58,286 nt of DNA, taken from assembly GCA_023375785.1 (NCBI GenBank), contig SZWC01001620.1, forward strand, positions 196,764 through 255,049, written 5' to 3'. Shown here piece after piece: positions 10,585-21,180 of this stretch; position 1 is the stretch's first letter; each line of letters opens with the position of its first letter. Both the position numbers and the translations under genes were made by a program. The notes below the pieces were generated by a model. That model worked only from the letters and a program-made list of their open reading frames with translations, did not search any database and was not told where the DNA came from. The DNA is from Penium margaritaceum. Its lineage: Eukaryota; Streptophyta; Zygnematophyceae; Desmidiales; Peniaceae.

Positions 10585-13304
10585 CTAGGGCACCCCTGCC
10601 ATGTCCTCCCGCTCATCTTTTGTTTGCGGTGCCATTTCCGCACTTAGTTCAAAGGTCGTGGAGACAGGACTACACATTGGTTTGCAGTCCTCCATGCCGT
10701 ACCGCTTTAGCACCTCGGCCACGTATTTGGCCTGCCCCAGCTCAAGCGTGCGCGCCCTCCGGTTCTGCGTAATGCTCACCCCGAGGTAGAACTCCAGCTC
10801 CCCCATGTCCGACATCTGGAACCTGCTGCTCAGCTGCTCTTTCAGCTGCTGTAGGCTCGACAGGTCTGAGGAGCACAAGATCAGATCGTCTACGTAGAGT
10901 GCGACAATCTGATGGAGCTTCTTGCTGCGCCGCGTGTACACACTGTGATGCACCTCACAACGCTTGAAGGTGGGTTGTGCCATAAAGCTGTCCATCTGTT
11001 GGTACCAGCATCGAGGCAATTATTTTAGCTCGTACAAGGACTTCCGCAGCTTGCACACCTTGCCCTCCGGCGCCTCCACCCCCTCTGGCACCTCCATGTA
11101 GATTTCCTTGTCGATGATGCCATTGAGGAAGGCCGTCTTTACGTCCATTTGGTGGAGCTCCATGTCCTTCGCGGCCGCCACCGCAAGGATCGCCCGGATG
11201 CTTGTNNNNNNNNNNNNNNNNNNNNNNNNNNCGTACAAGGACTTCCGCAGCTTGCACACCTTGCCCTCCGGCGCCTCCACCCCCTCTGGCACCTCCATGT
11301 AGATTTCCTTGTCGATGATGCCATTGAGGAAGGCCGTCTTTACGTCCATTTGGTGGAGCTCCATGTCCTTCGCGGCCGCCACCGCAAGGATCGCCCGGAT
11401 GCTCGTGAACTTGGCGACGGGGGCGAACGTCTCATCGTAGTGCTCGCCCTTATGCTGTGCGTACCCCTTCACCACGAGCCGCGCCTTGTACTTGTCAACC
11501 ACACCTTCCTTTGTGAACTTGGTCTTGAAGATCCACTTGGAGGCGATGACCTTGGAGTCTTTCGGCCTGTCAACCAGCTGCCACGTGTCGTTTTCAGGAA
11601 TGGATGCCAACTCCAACTTGATGGCGGCGTCCCACTGCTCCCCCTCGGGCCGCGGAAACGCCTCTTGCACGGTCGTCGGTTCCGTTGATGCAGCCAGCAT
11701 GCACCGTGTCATGCCGATCCTTCGACCGGTGCCTGCGTCAAAATGCTTCCTTGCTCTCCGTTGCCTCCCGCTGCGGCGCGGTAGTCTTGGCGGCGTTTCG
11801 TCGCTCTGCTGCGATCCTTCCGACTCAGCCCGCTCCGGTGAATCATCCACCGGACGGCTCCCCGAGGATCCCTCCCGCTCCGGTGAACCATCAACTGGAC
11901 GGGCGGCGCGTCCGGAGTATTTTTCTCCGCCGCCCGACGCGAAATCTGCCAAGAGTGCGCGCTTTGGCACCCGCGGTGCCTCCTTCAACAGATCATTCCG
12001 CCAGATCTCCAGTCCAGCTGCATCATCGTCGGAGTCCTCCGCGTCGGCTGCTACACCTGCTGCACCGCTGCGCTCTGACGCTGCATCATCGAACTCCGCG
12101 TCCGCCAGCTCCTCCTCGTAGTCAAGGAGCTGGAACCACTCCCCCTGTTTTGGAGTGCTCCCGACGCTCATGTCGTTGCTGCTACTGCTGAAGCTTTGCT
12201 GCTCGTCAAACTCGACGTCACGGCTGTGGATGATCTCTTGCGTGCACGGGTCCCACAGCCGATACACCTTTTGCGTGCTCTCGTAGCCGAGGAACAAGCA
12301 CGGCTTCGCCCGCGGTTCCAACTTGCTGTCGCGTCGTTGCTCCGCCTGCACCATCTCGTGTGCCTTGTACCCAAACACCTTCAGATGCGCCACGTTTGGC
12401 TTGCGCCCGCTCCAAACCTCCTCCCGCGTCTTCCAGCCACCCTTGCCCTTCAGCACCGCTGTTGGGGTGAGGTTGATGGTGTAGCTCGCTATATGCACAG
12501 CCTCTGCCCAGAATCCTCACGACAACCCTGCATCCACAAGCATGGTCCACACCATGTTGAGCAGCATCTGGTTTGCCCGCTCTGCCACTCCGTTGGACTA
12601 TGGCGAGTACGGCGTAGTGGGTTCCCACTTGATGCCGTGCTGCTTCATCCACCCGCTGCAGCCAACATACTCTCCGCCATTGTCGTTGCGTAGCGCTCTG
12701 ACCTTCCGGCCAGTCTGCCTCTCCACCGCTGCAACGTACTTCTTCAGTCAGTCCAGGACCTCGCCTTTCCGCTTCAAAACGTACACGTAGAGTTTTCTGC
12801 TGCAGTCGTCAATGAAGGTGACAAAGTATCTCAAGCCGCTATTTGACAACATTTTGAACGGTCTGCAAACGTTGCTGTGCACGACCTCCAGCAGGTCCTT
12901 TGCGCGAGCCTCGTTCTCATTGAACGGCTTGCGCCGCGCCTTACCCAAAATGCAAGGCTCGCATTTTTTGTGCGTTGCTGTGTCTGGTGCCGCGTCTGCA
13001 CCGTTGATAACAAGGCCACCCACCATGTCGTGCTTCGCCATCTCCTTAACGGTTGCGGGCGCCGAATGCCCCAACCGTCAGAGCCAGAGCTCCAGATCAG
13101 CGCTTTCTCCCTTGGTCATGTTGACGACGCTCTTCTACGAATCTGGTGCGTCGGATGTCGTGGGGACCACCTTGGTCTCCACGATGTAGAGACCGCCCTC
13201 GCGCTTTGCCTCCAGCACGACCTCGCCGCCGCCGTCAATGTGCACCACTGTGCCTTTCCTGGAGAAGAGCACCTCATATCCCTTGTCCGTCAAGCGGCTA
13301 ACAC
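10585..13304 (-). pseudogene. pol: E3 integrase and reverse transcriptase, interrupted by assembly gap
   Basis: Reading leftward: protease-integrase linker near 13250, then G-H-S-A-P-A and C-E-P-C-I-L-G-K-A near 12955, V-V-H-S-N-V-C near 12885 (catalytic Asp replaced by Asn), L-R-N-D-N-G-G-E-Y near 12690, and P-Y-S-stop-S-N-G-V-A-E-R near 12600 with TAG at the usual Gln. The open stretch 11232-12498 covers the integrase end, an acidic linker with two R-P-V-D-(G/D)-S-P-E-R repeats, and reverse transcriptase up to the gap at 11206-11231. Past the gap Y-V-D-D is at 10885-10896. A TAA replaces Gln in L-K-Q-A-P near 11020. Confidence 0.87.
11031..11406. other. Scaffold gap (26 N) with duplicated flanks
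   Basis: Bases 11206-11231 are N. The 175 bases before the gap (11031-11205) are repeated directly after it (11232-11406) with a single difference near the end. This pattern is typical of two overlapping contig ends joined without merging, so the duplication is probably not biological. Confidence 0.92.
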
Positions 13305-14147
13305 TCAGGATGTCAGCCAGGCCGGGGACACATCACGGATTGTGCGCAGCTCCTTCTTACCGCCCACCACGACTTCCACCTCCACGTCACTTTGGCCGGC
13401 CGCCGGCTCGACTTTGTCGTTCGCGACCACCATTGACTTGGAGGACTTCTCGTAGGTGACGAACCCCACCTTCTTGACTTGGGTGTGCTCCTCGGCCCCG
13501 GAATCCAGGCACCGCCCATTGGCCTTCTTGAGGAAGTGCTTCTTGTTGCCGTTGAGGAGCGACCTGCCCTTGCTATTTTTGCCGCCAGTCTTTGCCTCCT
13601 CCGGGCACTCACGGACCCAATGACCCTCTTTGCCGCAATTGCGGCACTCACCTTTCTTGGCGCCCTTCTTGCTGCCGCCCTTTCCGCCACTTCCTCGGCC
13701 CCCACTTCCGCCACCCCGCGCTTTGGTGACAAGGACCGATGAGGAAGACGAGGACTCCCAACAGCTCCGTCGCTGTGCCTCTTTGTGGATGTACTCTACG
13801 ACCGCGCCATAGGTGAGCTTGTCCTCCGACCATCCTCCAAGGAAAGTGATGAGTGGGCCCCAACTGTCAGGTAGGGCCATGAGGAGAGCCATTGCCTGCA
13901 GCTGCGTGACGATCTTCCACCCCACGTCATTACATTGCGAGGCGAGCGACTCGATCTGCTGCATGGCAGAGATGAAATCATCTCCCTCCTCGATTCTCAC
14001 CGTAAGGAGTTGCTTCATTGCGAAGATTTTGTTCGCCAGTGACTTGGATTGGTGGATGGCGCAGAGCTTTTGCCAAGCTTCGGCTGCTAGCTTGCAGCCT
14101 TGGAAGTAGCCCCACTGCGACTCGGCCGTCCCGGACACCAGGAGCAT
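13305..14147 (-). CDS. gag: E3 gag and protease start, longest open part
   Basis: An open frame of 280 codons. It contains the Gag middle domain (Q-G-C-K-L-A-A-E-A-W near residue 16; G-G-W-S-E-D-K-L near 100), a Gly/Ser/Lys-rich linker, and an intact CCHC knuckle C-R-N-C-G-K-E-G-H-W-V-R-E-C at about residues 167-180. The protease active site R-C-L-D-S-G-A-E-E-H lies near residue 213. It then runs into the linker before integrase. The ATG used here is internal: the true Gag start lies upstream in 14148-14340, where TAG codons replace a probable Trp and Gln. Gag would assemble the cytoplasmic particle; whether this truncated product is made is unknown. Confidence 0.85.
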   Translation of the reverse strand: MLLVSGTAESQWGYFQGCKLAAEAWQKLCAIHQSKSLANKIFAMKQLLTVRIEEGDDFISAMQQIESLASQCNDVGWKIVTQLQAMALLMALPDSWGPLITFLGGWSEDKLTYGAVVEYIHKEAQRRSCWESSSSSSVLVTKARGGGSGGRGSGGKGGSKKGAKKGECRNCGKEGHWVRECPEEAKTGGKNSKGRSLLNGNKKHFLKKANGRCLDSGAEEHTQVKKVGFVTYEKSSKSMVVANDKVEPAAGQSDVEVEVVVGGKKELRTIRDVSPAWLTS

Positions 14148-14345
14148 GAGCGCCTCCGTGTTCTTCTTTTTGAAGGCCTACTTCTCCGCGTCCGTAGCAG
14201 TCGCCTCTGTGAGCACCTCCTTTCCCAACATGACATCCAACAGCCCCTTATGCGAGAGGTGCAGTTCAAACTGCTACCTCCATAGCTAAAAGCCCGGGCC
14301 GTCTGCATACTTCTGAATGAGCTGCGTCTCCTTCTGCATCATGTG
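14148..14345 (-). pseudogene. gag: E3 gag N-terminal part, broken
   Basis: On the minus strand this region encodes the Gag N-terminus seen in relatives, F-x-L-W-R-x-Q-F-E-L-H near 14285, followed by G-L-L-D-V-M. TAG codons occur at the usual Trp, at a position before L-W-R, and near 14180 where relatives have Gln or another residue (E-K-stop-A-F-K-K). The rest of Gag continues in 13305-14147. Confidence 0.75.
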
Positions 14346-14446
14346 CGCAGCTGCTACTCTGACGAGTTCTCAAAATTTCACGGCGACGTCCAAGATGACA
14401 ATCCGGTGCGTTGCGGAAGACGTGAACGTTGGAGGATATCAGACAC

Positions 14447-14461
14447 GTGGGCCCATAACCC
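14447..14461 (-). other. E3 primer-binding site, internal tRNA-iMet type
   Basis: On the minus strand GGGTTATGGGCCCAC starts two to three bases after the 5' LTR. It is complementary to the anticodon stem-loop of initiator tRNA-Met, not its 3' end. This is the arrangement known from Drosophila copia, which is primed by a half tRNA. Confidence 0.85.
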
Positions 14462-14463
14462 TT

Positions 14464-15440
14464 TGTCAGGATGAGATCCGCGTGGATGAGGTCCCCACGT
14501 TGGTCTGATAGACTCTATTGGTTCACGTCTACTTGTTTTGGGCGAATCTAAGACTGAGCGTGAGCTTTCTGGTCGCCTCACGCTATGTGAGTAGGAATTT
14601 AGAGACTGCCAGTTTGCAAAGGGAATAACGTCGGTTTGCGTTAGTTTTTGAACATGGACATGATCATAACTTTTATAGGACTAGTCATGAGCTCTCCAAC
14701 GCACCAAATTGTGCGTGATTTGGTCAAGTGTAGCCCACGTTATGCTTACCGAAGAGCAGGTCTCACCCACCACAGAAGCCTGACGCCGCCACTCGCCGTG
14801 ACGCCTTCGTTCATGTGCGAAGTGCCTTTCCCAAGGCGCATATCCCATTGCACATGGTGTGGGGGTTCCCTGCACTGTTTCCACGCACCCTACCCACTTT
14901 TGGGTTATGTTTGGTGATGGGGTGTGACGAGGTTCGAAACTTGTCCGTGGACCTGCAGTCAGAATTTTGACGAGGTCCCCGAGTAACAAAACGTACTACT
15001 GAGTTTCGGACGTCAAGCCAGGTTTTTGCCTAAGTCCCTCAGTAAAAACCTGCACTCCTGGATCCGGTGGATGATCCACCTGATCAGGCGGATCATCCAC
15101 CGGACGCCTCGGCAGGCCTATCGGAGCAATTTCTCCAGATGGTGTTTTGTTACTTGGTCCGGTCGATTATCTACCGGATTTCGAGTCGCAGCCGGCTCCC
15201 AGAGCCGCTGCGCATATCCCAACTTTGGAAGGCCATATCTCCCTCGATACTCGTCTGTTTCCGGTGAAACAACTTCCACCGGATTAAAAAACTTATCAAA
15301 TTTATGGGGTAATCCTCCATTTGAGGATCTGAGCAATCCTTGAGTCGCCAGATCGACTGGCGCGGAGTTTCCACGTTCTGGCGGCTCGTCAGCGCCTCCC
15401 GGCGCCGCACTTGGGCATGCGGAGGGGCAATTTATCAACA
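14464..15440 (-). repeat. E3 5' LTR
   Basis: This 977-bp LTR is the longer copy; about 84 bases near 15245-15328 are absent from 8829-9720. It keeps the palindrome at 15064-15103. The TSD GTTTC follows at 15441. Confidence 0.92.
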
Positions 15441-15445
15441 GTTTC

Positions 15446-16140
15446 AACAGAGAAGCAGATGCAGCTGAGCAACAGAAGTACCAGAGTGCTGTTGGGAGCC
15501 TCATGTACCTGATGGTGGCAACCAGGCCGGACATCGCACAAGGTGTAGGAGCCCTCAGTCAGCACCTGGCTAATCCCGGACCTGGACGCCAGAAGGTAGT
15601 GAAGCAAATCTTTCGCTACCTTGCTGGCACCATCAACGTTGGCATCACCTACAAAGGCAACGAAGTAAGATCATTGGCTATGGAGATGCAGATTGGGCTT
15701 CCAACCCTCAGGACCGCAAGTCCATCTGTGGGCATACGTTCCCCATGAACGGCAGAGCCATCAGCTTGTGCAACAAGCGGGAGGTGGTTGTGGCCACCTC
15801 TAGCACGGAAGCTGATTATGTGTCACTCAGCTTTGCAGCCAAGGAAGTAGTCTGGCTGCAGCGTCTCATGGCGGAGACTAGTGGGAGTGCAACAGTGCCA
15901 GTGCCTATGCATGTCGACAACCAGAATGCAATTACACTCGCCAAGAACCCAGAGCACCATGAACACACCAAGCACATTGACATTGCATATCACTTCACCA
16001 GGCACATGGTGCAGGAAGGTGTCATCAAGCTGGAGTTCACTCCAACAAACAACCAGGCTGCTGATTTCTGCACCAAGCCAGTGATTCGGGAGAAGCAGCG
16101 CTTCTGCATGAAGGCATGTGGACTGAGCCCACTATGACTG
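15446..16140 (+). pseudogene. pol: E2 pol, 3' part: end of reverse transcriptase and RNase H
   Basis: The frame resumes after the E3 TSD with Y-Q-S-A-V-G-S-L-M-Y near 15477 (reverse transcriptase end). It shifts near 15660, where the RNase H segment with the first Asp is disturbed. It is then open from 15745 to 16137: T-S-S-T-E-A-D-Y-V near 15795, H-V-D-N-Q-N-A-I near 15908, H-T-K-H-I-D-I-A-Y-H-F near 15965, and A-D-F-C-T-K-P near 16060, ending in TGA. The last 130 residues are unbroken. A purine-rich stretch, GGCAAAGTGGGATGT, leads into the 3' LTR. Confidence 0.88.
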
Positions 16141-16156
16141 CGGCAAAGTGGGATGT

Positions 16157-16893
16157 TGTTAGAATTGGGGCCATCTGGCTCAATTACAGGTCCACAGGAT
16201 GAGGCTTGAAGAAAACACCAATGCCTGCTCCGATTATCAATCCAACTTCACCACGTCAAAGATCAAGTGATAAGTTATCTATGGTCCAAGTTTCGGGCCG
16301 ATCCAACGGTCGGATGGAGAGAAATGAATGTCTGAAGTTTCCAGGGTCATATACCACATGAATCTAGGCCAGGGCTCCATGTCTTCATCCCAAAAAGAAA
16401 AAGGGCGAGAGGTCCAGGGTCAAGACCATCTGAAAACGATATCCAAAAAGGCCCTTGGTACTAGTCTTGCCTTGCCAGAGTGTGCTGAGTAGGATAGATG
16501 GATGTGGCATTGCTTTTAGGTGAGGTATGATCTTCTTGATGATTTGGTGTACTAGCCATGGACACATGACGATTTCCCATGTGATTGTGGGTGAGGTGAC
16601 CACTTGGAGTGTGACATGAGGACATGCTCTAGATCTATAGGTTGTGTGTGAGTGGCCAGCGAGATTGCTAGGCTGATTTCCTCTCTTCTGTGAGCTTCTA
16701 GTGTGGTGTGAGTGAGACTTGGCCTCCATGGCCAAGGAGTGTGGCTTGTCAAAGGGCAGGCTTGCCCATGCTCTTACTACTTATGTACTGCCTTGTTTTG
16801 AGTGATGTAAGAAGCATTCAAGAGTGAATACCGTGCCCTTCCATGCCTAAGTGCTCGCTGCTCCATTGCTGCCCCTCTCTCCAAGGTTCAACA
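16157..16893 (+). repeat. E2 3' LTR
   Basis: This 737-bp copy of 4093-4783 starts TGTTAGAATTGG and ends GGTTCAACA. The duplication GAGAT follows and E1 reverse transcriptase resumes at once. About 45 bases near 16720-16764 are absent from the 5' copy. Confidence 0.92.
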
Positions 16894-17715
16894 GAGATGG
16901 GGCAAGAAAAACACGTGCAAGAGGTCTTCCACCGCTACAACATGGAGGAGTGCAATCCCATCTACGCACCTATGACAACAACATGTGAGCTGAGCTCGAG
17001 CATGGGCCTGAGCATGAAGGGAGAGAAGGAGGAGATGGCTGGAGGACCGTACCAGTCTACAGTTGGCATCATAATGTACACAATGGGGGTGACACGGCCT
17101 GATCTTGTCATTGCCAAGGGTCATGTGAGCCTTGTATTGCTGATCCGGGGCCGCTACATTCGCAAGCAATGAAGAGAATCCTCCGCTACATGAAGGCGAG
17201 AAAACAGCCATGACTTGTGTTTGGAGGGGGAGGCCGGACTGACTCCCTTGAGTTGGTTGGCTACTCTGACGCTGACTGGGCAGGTGATGTTGATGACCGC
17301 AATTCAACATCAGGCTATGTCTTGCTTGGTGGTGCAGCGGTGTCTTGGGCAAGCCAGAAGTAGGACTGTGTGGCATTGTCCAGCACTGAGGCACAGTTTA
17401 TCGCACTTGCAAAAGCTGCAAAGGAGGCGCTATGGCTACGAAGATTGCTCAAGGAGATTGGGGTGCCGCAAAAGAAGCCAACAGCACTCCATGCTGTCAA
17501 CATGAGTGCATTAGCCTGAAGAAGAGCCCTGTGCTACACCGGAGGACCAAGCACATAGAGATCAAGCATCACTGTGCACATGACCTTAGTGCAAAGAGTG
17601 ATGTGGTGCTTGTGCACTTCGGCACAAAGTGCATGCTTGCTGATGCCATGACATAGGAGCAACCGAATGATAGGCATGATGCTACCTGCATGGAACTTGA
17701 TTCTTTTCCAAGACT
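16894..17715 (+). pseudogene. pol: E1 pol, 3' part: end of reverse transcriptase and RNase H
   Basis: The frame resumes directly after E2 with the copia segment V-F-H-R-Y-N-M-E-E-C-N-P, then G-G-P-Y-Q-S-T-V-G-I-I-M-Y, the conserved end of reverse transcriptase. After a frame change at about 17165 RNase H follows: Y-S-D-A-D-W-A-G-D near 17260, S-T-S-G-Y-V near 17308, and H-R-R-T-K-H-I-E-I-K-H-H near 17540. A TAG at about 17362 sits where relatives have Gln (S-Q-K-Q-D-C-V-A), which fits a CAG-to-TAG change. The polypurine-rich end leads straight into the 3' LTR at 17772. Confidence 0.88.
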
Positions 17716-17771
17716 GTTGAGGTACTAGTTAAGCATGGGCAACTGCCATGGGTGATGCGAAAGGAGGATAT

Positions 17772-18470
17772 TGTTGGAGTTCTGCTCCTCACCATGGCAG
17801 GAGTGACTCCAAAAAGGAACACCAAAAATGCAAGCCCAAGTAGCTAAGTGGTCAATGGTGTCTACCTCTAGAGGTAAGGGCGTAGATTCATGTCCCTCAA
17901 GTTTGAATTTCTGCCCTGCCCCAAGGGAGGTAGAAAATGGGTGCCAGGGAGCTAGCTCAACTTCTAGAGTTCCTCTTCAAGTTTCTAGAAGGCTACGAGA
18001 AGGTCCAGAAAGGTGGCACATGTTCTAGAAGGGATGGCTTGTTCTACAAGGCATCTAGAAATTTCCTGGTCTTTAAGACATATTACCTACTAGAAGCAAG
18101 ATGAAGAATCTAGGAAGGGGTAGAAGCTTCTAGAGGAGGGAAGGGTTGCCTTTCTAGGTGGGAAAAAGGACGGCCGACCAAGGGACACCCTAGAAGTCAT
18201 AGAATCTGCTAGGAAGCTTCAAATCTTGCATGGCTTGGTGTTCTGGAAAGCTTAGATCACTGGCTGTAAAATTTCATTGCTTTTGAGCTGTGATCATTGT
18301 TTTATTCCCAGTCAATCGAGGCCAACAATATTGCCACATGCTGTGACCAGTTCCCTGCCATCCTTGGAACCAGTTGCCTCCACAGTTTCAGTCTCTCCAA
18401 AACAAATTGGTGGTGTGAACCAGTCGTTGTTAGTGATTCTCCAGGGTGCACATTCACCCTCAGGCCAACA
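17772..18470 (+). repeat. E1 3' LTR
   Basis: This 699-bp copy of 128-829 is preceded by a purine stretch (GCGAAAGGAGGATAT) that fits a polypurine tract. It ends GGCCAACA and is followed by the TSD CCATC. It would supply the polyadenylation signal of E1. Confidence 0.92.
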
Positions 18471-18475
18471 CCATC

Positions 18476-19086
18476 CACATCCACCACTCTGACTAATGGC
18501 CACCCGTGTATGATGTTTTGGATATTGCATCAGTGTGTTTGCCTTGGGACACAAGCAATCCATCGTCACAGTCTACATGTGATTACCAATGCTCGTCATA
18601 CAAGAATAAGGGACAATTGTATCTCTTTGAGTCAGACACTCTTGATGCTGGCTAACCAATTGTGATAGAAGACATAGTGAGTCTGATACATGAGCATAGG
18701 TATGCATGTTACATACGCTCGTGGATGATGTGGTAGAATCTCACGTTGCATGTTATGGTGTTTCTTGTGTGATACGTGGGTGGATGATCCCTAGGGTTCG
18801 TGTTACAGGATTGTCTGGCCAGTAGCAAGAGAAGCCATCACCGGATTCAATATCTGGTGGATGAGCTTGATCACATGGGTGGCTTTGAGACCCCACATGA
18901 GACCTCCTCGCATGGGTGATCTCGACAACCACAAGAACCCGAGCTCTCCGACTCGTGTGTACACCTTTTGCTAGTTTTTTTCTAACTTCTGTTGATCCAT
19001 GGTGTCCAACATGAGTCTTATCCTCTCCCTTCCCACTATCTCCTCTATCTGCACTCCCTCACATAGATTTCCCTAGTTAATGTCCA
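18476..19086 (+). repeat. Probable 3' portion of E9 5' LTR
   Basis: The stretch ends TAATGTCCA and is followed after one base by a canonical PBS, so it should be the end of an LTR. The LTR start is not identified; E1 apparently inserted in or next to it. No matching 3' copy was recognised near 52.5 kb, so the assignment rests on the PBS and on the coding sequence downstream. Confidence 0.6.
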
Positions 19087-19087
19087 C

Positions 19088-19099
19088 TGGTATCAGAGC
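19088..19099 (+). other. E9 primer-binding site, tRNA-iMet 3'-end type
   Basis: TGGTATCAGAGC is the same 12-base motif as in E2 and is complementary to the 3' end of plant initiator tRNA-Met. It marks the start of the E9 internal region. Confidence 0.85.
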
Positions 19100-19107
19100 C
19101 ATTGAAG

Positions 19108-19575
19108 ATGACTGCCTTAGTAGGAAACAATGGGGAGGGTGATCTGCCGTCCCTGTTGATCCAGGCTATGGTGGTACTACCGCCACAGCTTCTACCACAG
19201 CCATAACTGCAGCATCCTGATATAACTTTAGATCTCATACCTTGCCGTCCACTACTCCTCTCATGAAGCTAGCCGACTATCAACCCTAGTCCTTGGGAAT
19301 TTCTCTTAACCCACGCGGACCTCTTGCCGGTGGAGCCTTAGTGTGTTGTCGCCCGTATGCATTCTGCATTCTTAGTGGCACACCAGCAGTAGCACTGGCT
19401 CTTTTCACCAAGAAAATGGCAGTGACTGCTGTTGCCGACAATCTTAGCTTGCAACTGGTCCTCTTGATGATGGCACCAAGCAGTAACAACAGTCGCATGG
19501 AGGTCGTGCCATGGCTTCAAATGCACAGCAGCAACAACACCTGATCCTGCTGTCAAAGGCGGTTGCAGTTACTTC
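19108..19575 (+). pseudogene. gag: E9 gag start, split by E5
   Basis: An ATG at 19108 lies nine bases after the PBS and opens about 33 codons (M-T-A-L-V-G-N-N-G) before a TAG. The rest is rich in GCA/CAG/ACA-type triplets that read as Ala, Gln or Thr. E5 interrupts at about 19576; similar sequence resumes at 42580. No Gag domain is recognisable here, so the gene name rests on position only. Confidence 0.5.
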
Positions 19576-20439
19576 CGTTGGAGATTGCATTCCAACGTGC
19601 TCTGAAAGCGGTCTAGCGCTCACGGCTTGTTCGGGCAGCAATCTGAGATGAATCTTGAGCTTTCTGGTCACCTCATGCTATGCGAGCAGAGTTCTGGCGG
19701 ATTTCAGCAACACCAAAAAATTGAAGAACTGAGACTGAATCTTTGTTGGTTATCTCCATAAAGACAACATCTCAAAGTTTAACGGAACACTCAGAAGCTT
19801 TTCAATTCATCAAAGAACACACGATTTGGACAAGAGTAGAGCAGGTTACAATTGCCGCAGCTCAGGTCACACACCTACCAGATCCACCTAATGCCAATTG
19901 CAGCATCCTCGCGGTGCCTTGAGACACATGAGAAATGCCTATCTGGAGGCGCAAGTCCATTTGCACATGTTCTAGGTGTCCCTTGTACGGTTTGGAGGCG
20001 CCTCGATACTTCAATTATTCACTTTAGTTTTGGGGTTTGACGGGGTTAAGGAACCTGTCCACGGACCTCCGGTCAGAACTTTAACGAAGTCCTTGAGTGC
20101 CAAACTCTACCACTGAGTTGGGGCCCGAAAACCAGATTCTGGCTAGGTCCTTGAACAACAGCTTTTACTACTTTAGAGTAATCCGGCGCCAGAATTGGCC
20201 GCTCACATTGCGGCATAATCTGGAGCCATGATTTGGAGTAGCAAAGCATAGAATTGAAAACTAGTCAACGGAATAGCAAAAAGCAAAAAAAAAAACTAGA
20301 CCCACTTTTGTGGGATTGGTTTGACGTCTTGCTTGACATATAATTGTGAGACGTGGATTTGGAGCACTGTGGAGGCCTGTAGAGGCTTTCATACTTCTGC
20401 CTCTCTCCTGGGCATGCAGAGGGACAACTTGTTTTTACA
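19576..20439 (-). repeat. E5 3' LTR
   Basis: It begins CGTTGGAGATTGC, where the 5' copy has TGTTGTAGATTGC, so the terminal T is changed or lost. It ends TTTTTACA just before TTCTCCCCCTTGCACC, the complement of the polypurine tract, as in E3. Confidence 0.8.
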
Positions 20440-21180
20440 TTCTCCCCCTTGCACCTTCCATGCCCACTGCCTCTTGGTCACTCCTGCCTGTCTTCTGCTG
20501 CGCCTGCCAACCCCCCATAGCTGGTCCCACCAAGGCTGCCACACTGAGGATGTGCCCGTCCATGGACGGCACCTTGCTGGAGCAGTCTGAAAGCATGAGC
20601 TTGGTGCTGAAGTGTCGCAGCACCACCTTTCCCCTTTCCACCATGTCGCACGCGTAGTGATAGCGTACGTCGATGTGCTTTGTCCTCTTGTGTTGTGTCG
20701 GATTGATTCTCAGCGAGATGGAGGCGGTGCTTTCCTCTCGCACCACTGTTGGCTTCTGTTGTACCACACTTAGCTCCCCAAGCAACCTCTGGAGCCACAC
20801 GGCCCACTTGACTGCCTCGGCGAATGTGATGTGCTTTGCTGCCATTGTGGAGGTGGCGACACAACCCTTCTTTCTGCTGAACCACGAGACCGCTACACCC
20901 ACAAGGAAGAACACATAGCTGGAGGTGGACTTCCATCCGTGCATGTCACCAATGTAGTCTCCGTCCGTGTAGCAGACCAGGTGCAAGGGGTCAATCCTCC
21001 TCTTGGCTTGGAGCTTCAGGCACATATGCCACGTCACCTACAGCTAGCTAAGGTTGCGCTTGACGGCCTTCAAGTGTAGTGGCCCAGGATCGGCAACGTA
21101 CCCACTCACTTGGTCCACCACGTAGGCCAGGTCGGTTTCAGTCACCACCATGGCATACATGAGGCTTTTCATTGCTGACT
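20440..21180 (-). pseudogene. pol: E5 RNase H
   Basis: The minus strand reads C-Y-T-D-G-D-Y-I-G-D near 20965, S-T-S-S-Y-V near 20925, then W-L-Q-R-L-L-G-E-L near 20790 and K-R-T-K-H-I-D-V-R-Y-H-Y near 20680. It matches E3 RNase H residue for residue in the core, with replacements such as A-K-H-I-T for A-E-Y-I-A. The 200-codon open stretch 20435-21037 is the largest piece; upstream the frame is broken. Confidence 0.82.

Larger units (their letters stand above)
8829..15440 (-). mobile_element. E3: Ty1/copia retrotransposon nested in E2
   Basis: LTRs 14464-15440 (5') and 8829-9720 (3') both start TGTCAGGATGAG and end CAACA on the + strand. The TSD GTTTC is perfect (8824-8828 and 15441-15445). 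The coding strand is minus: PBS at 14447-14461, gag near 14.3-13.3 kb, pol to about 10.0 kb. In the first 300 bases the LTRs differ roughly once every 11-12 bases by eye. It belongs to the same broad family as E5, with similar LTR text and proteins. Several stops and a scaffold gap prevent a full-length frame. Confidence 0.94.
4093..16893 (+). mobile_element. E2: Ty1/copia retrotransposon nested in E1
   Basis: E2 has LTRs 4093-4783 and 16157-16893, both beginning TGTTAGAA and ending CAACA. Flanking five-mers are GAGAC (4088-4092) and GAGAT (16894-16898), a TSD with one change. The 5' LTR is followed by a canonical 3'-end tRNA-iMet PBS. Its own reverse transcriptase is split by E3 (8829-15440); without E3 it is about 6.2 kb. 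The Gag and integrase sequences are of a different copia lineage from E1, E3, E4 and E6. Several stops and an integrase deletion make it inactive. Confidence 0.93.
128..18470 (+). mobile_element. E1: Ty1/copia retrotransposon, full length with nested insertions
   Basis: E1 is bounded by two related LTRs (128-829 and 17772-18470), both starting TGTTGG and ending CCAACA, flanked by a perfect 5-bp duplication CCATC (123-127 and 18471-18475). Coding order is gag, protease, integrase, reverse transcriptase, RNase H, which defines Ty1/copia. E2 (4093-16893) interrupts it inside reverse transcriptase; removing E2 leaves about 5.5 kb, a normal copia size. The element is dead: gag and pol carry many in-frame stops and frame changes. 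The LTRs differ visibly along their length, so it is older than E2 and E3, which lie within it. Confidence 0.93.

Noticed and set aside
11506..12191. Plus-strand ORFs across 11.1-13.5 kb
   Set aside because: They are antisense shadows of E3 integrase, linker and reverse transcriptase, whose motifs are clear on the minus strand.
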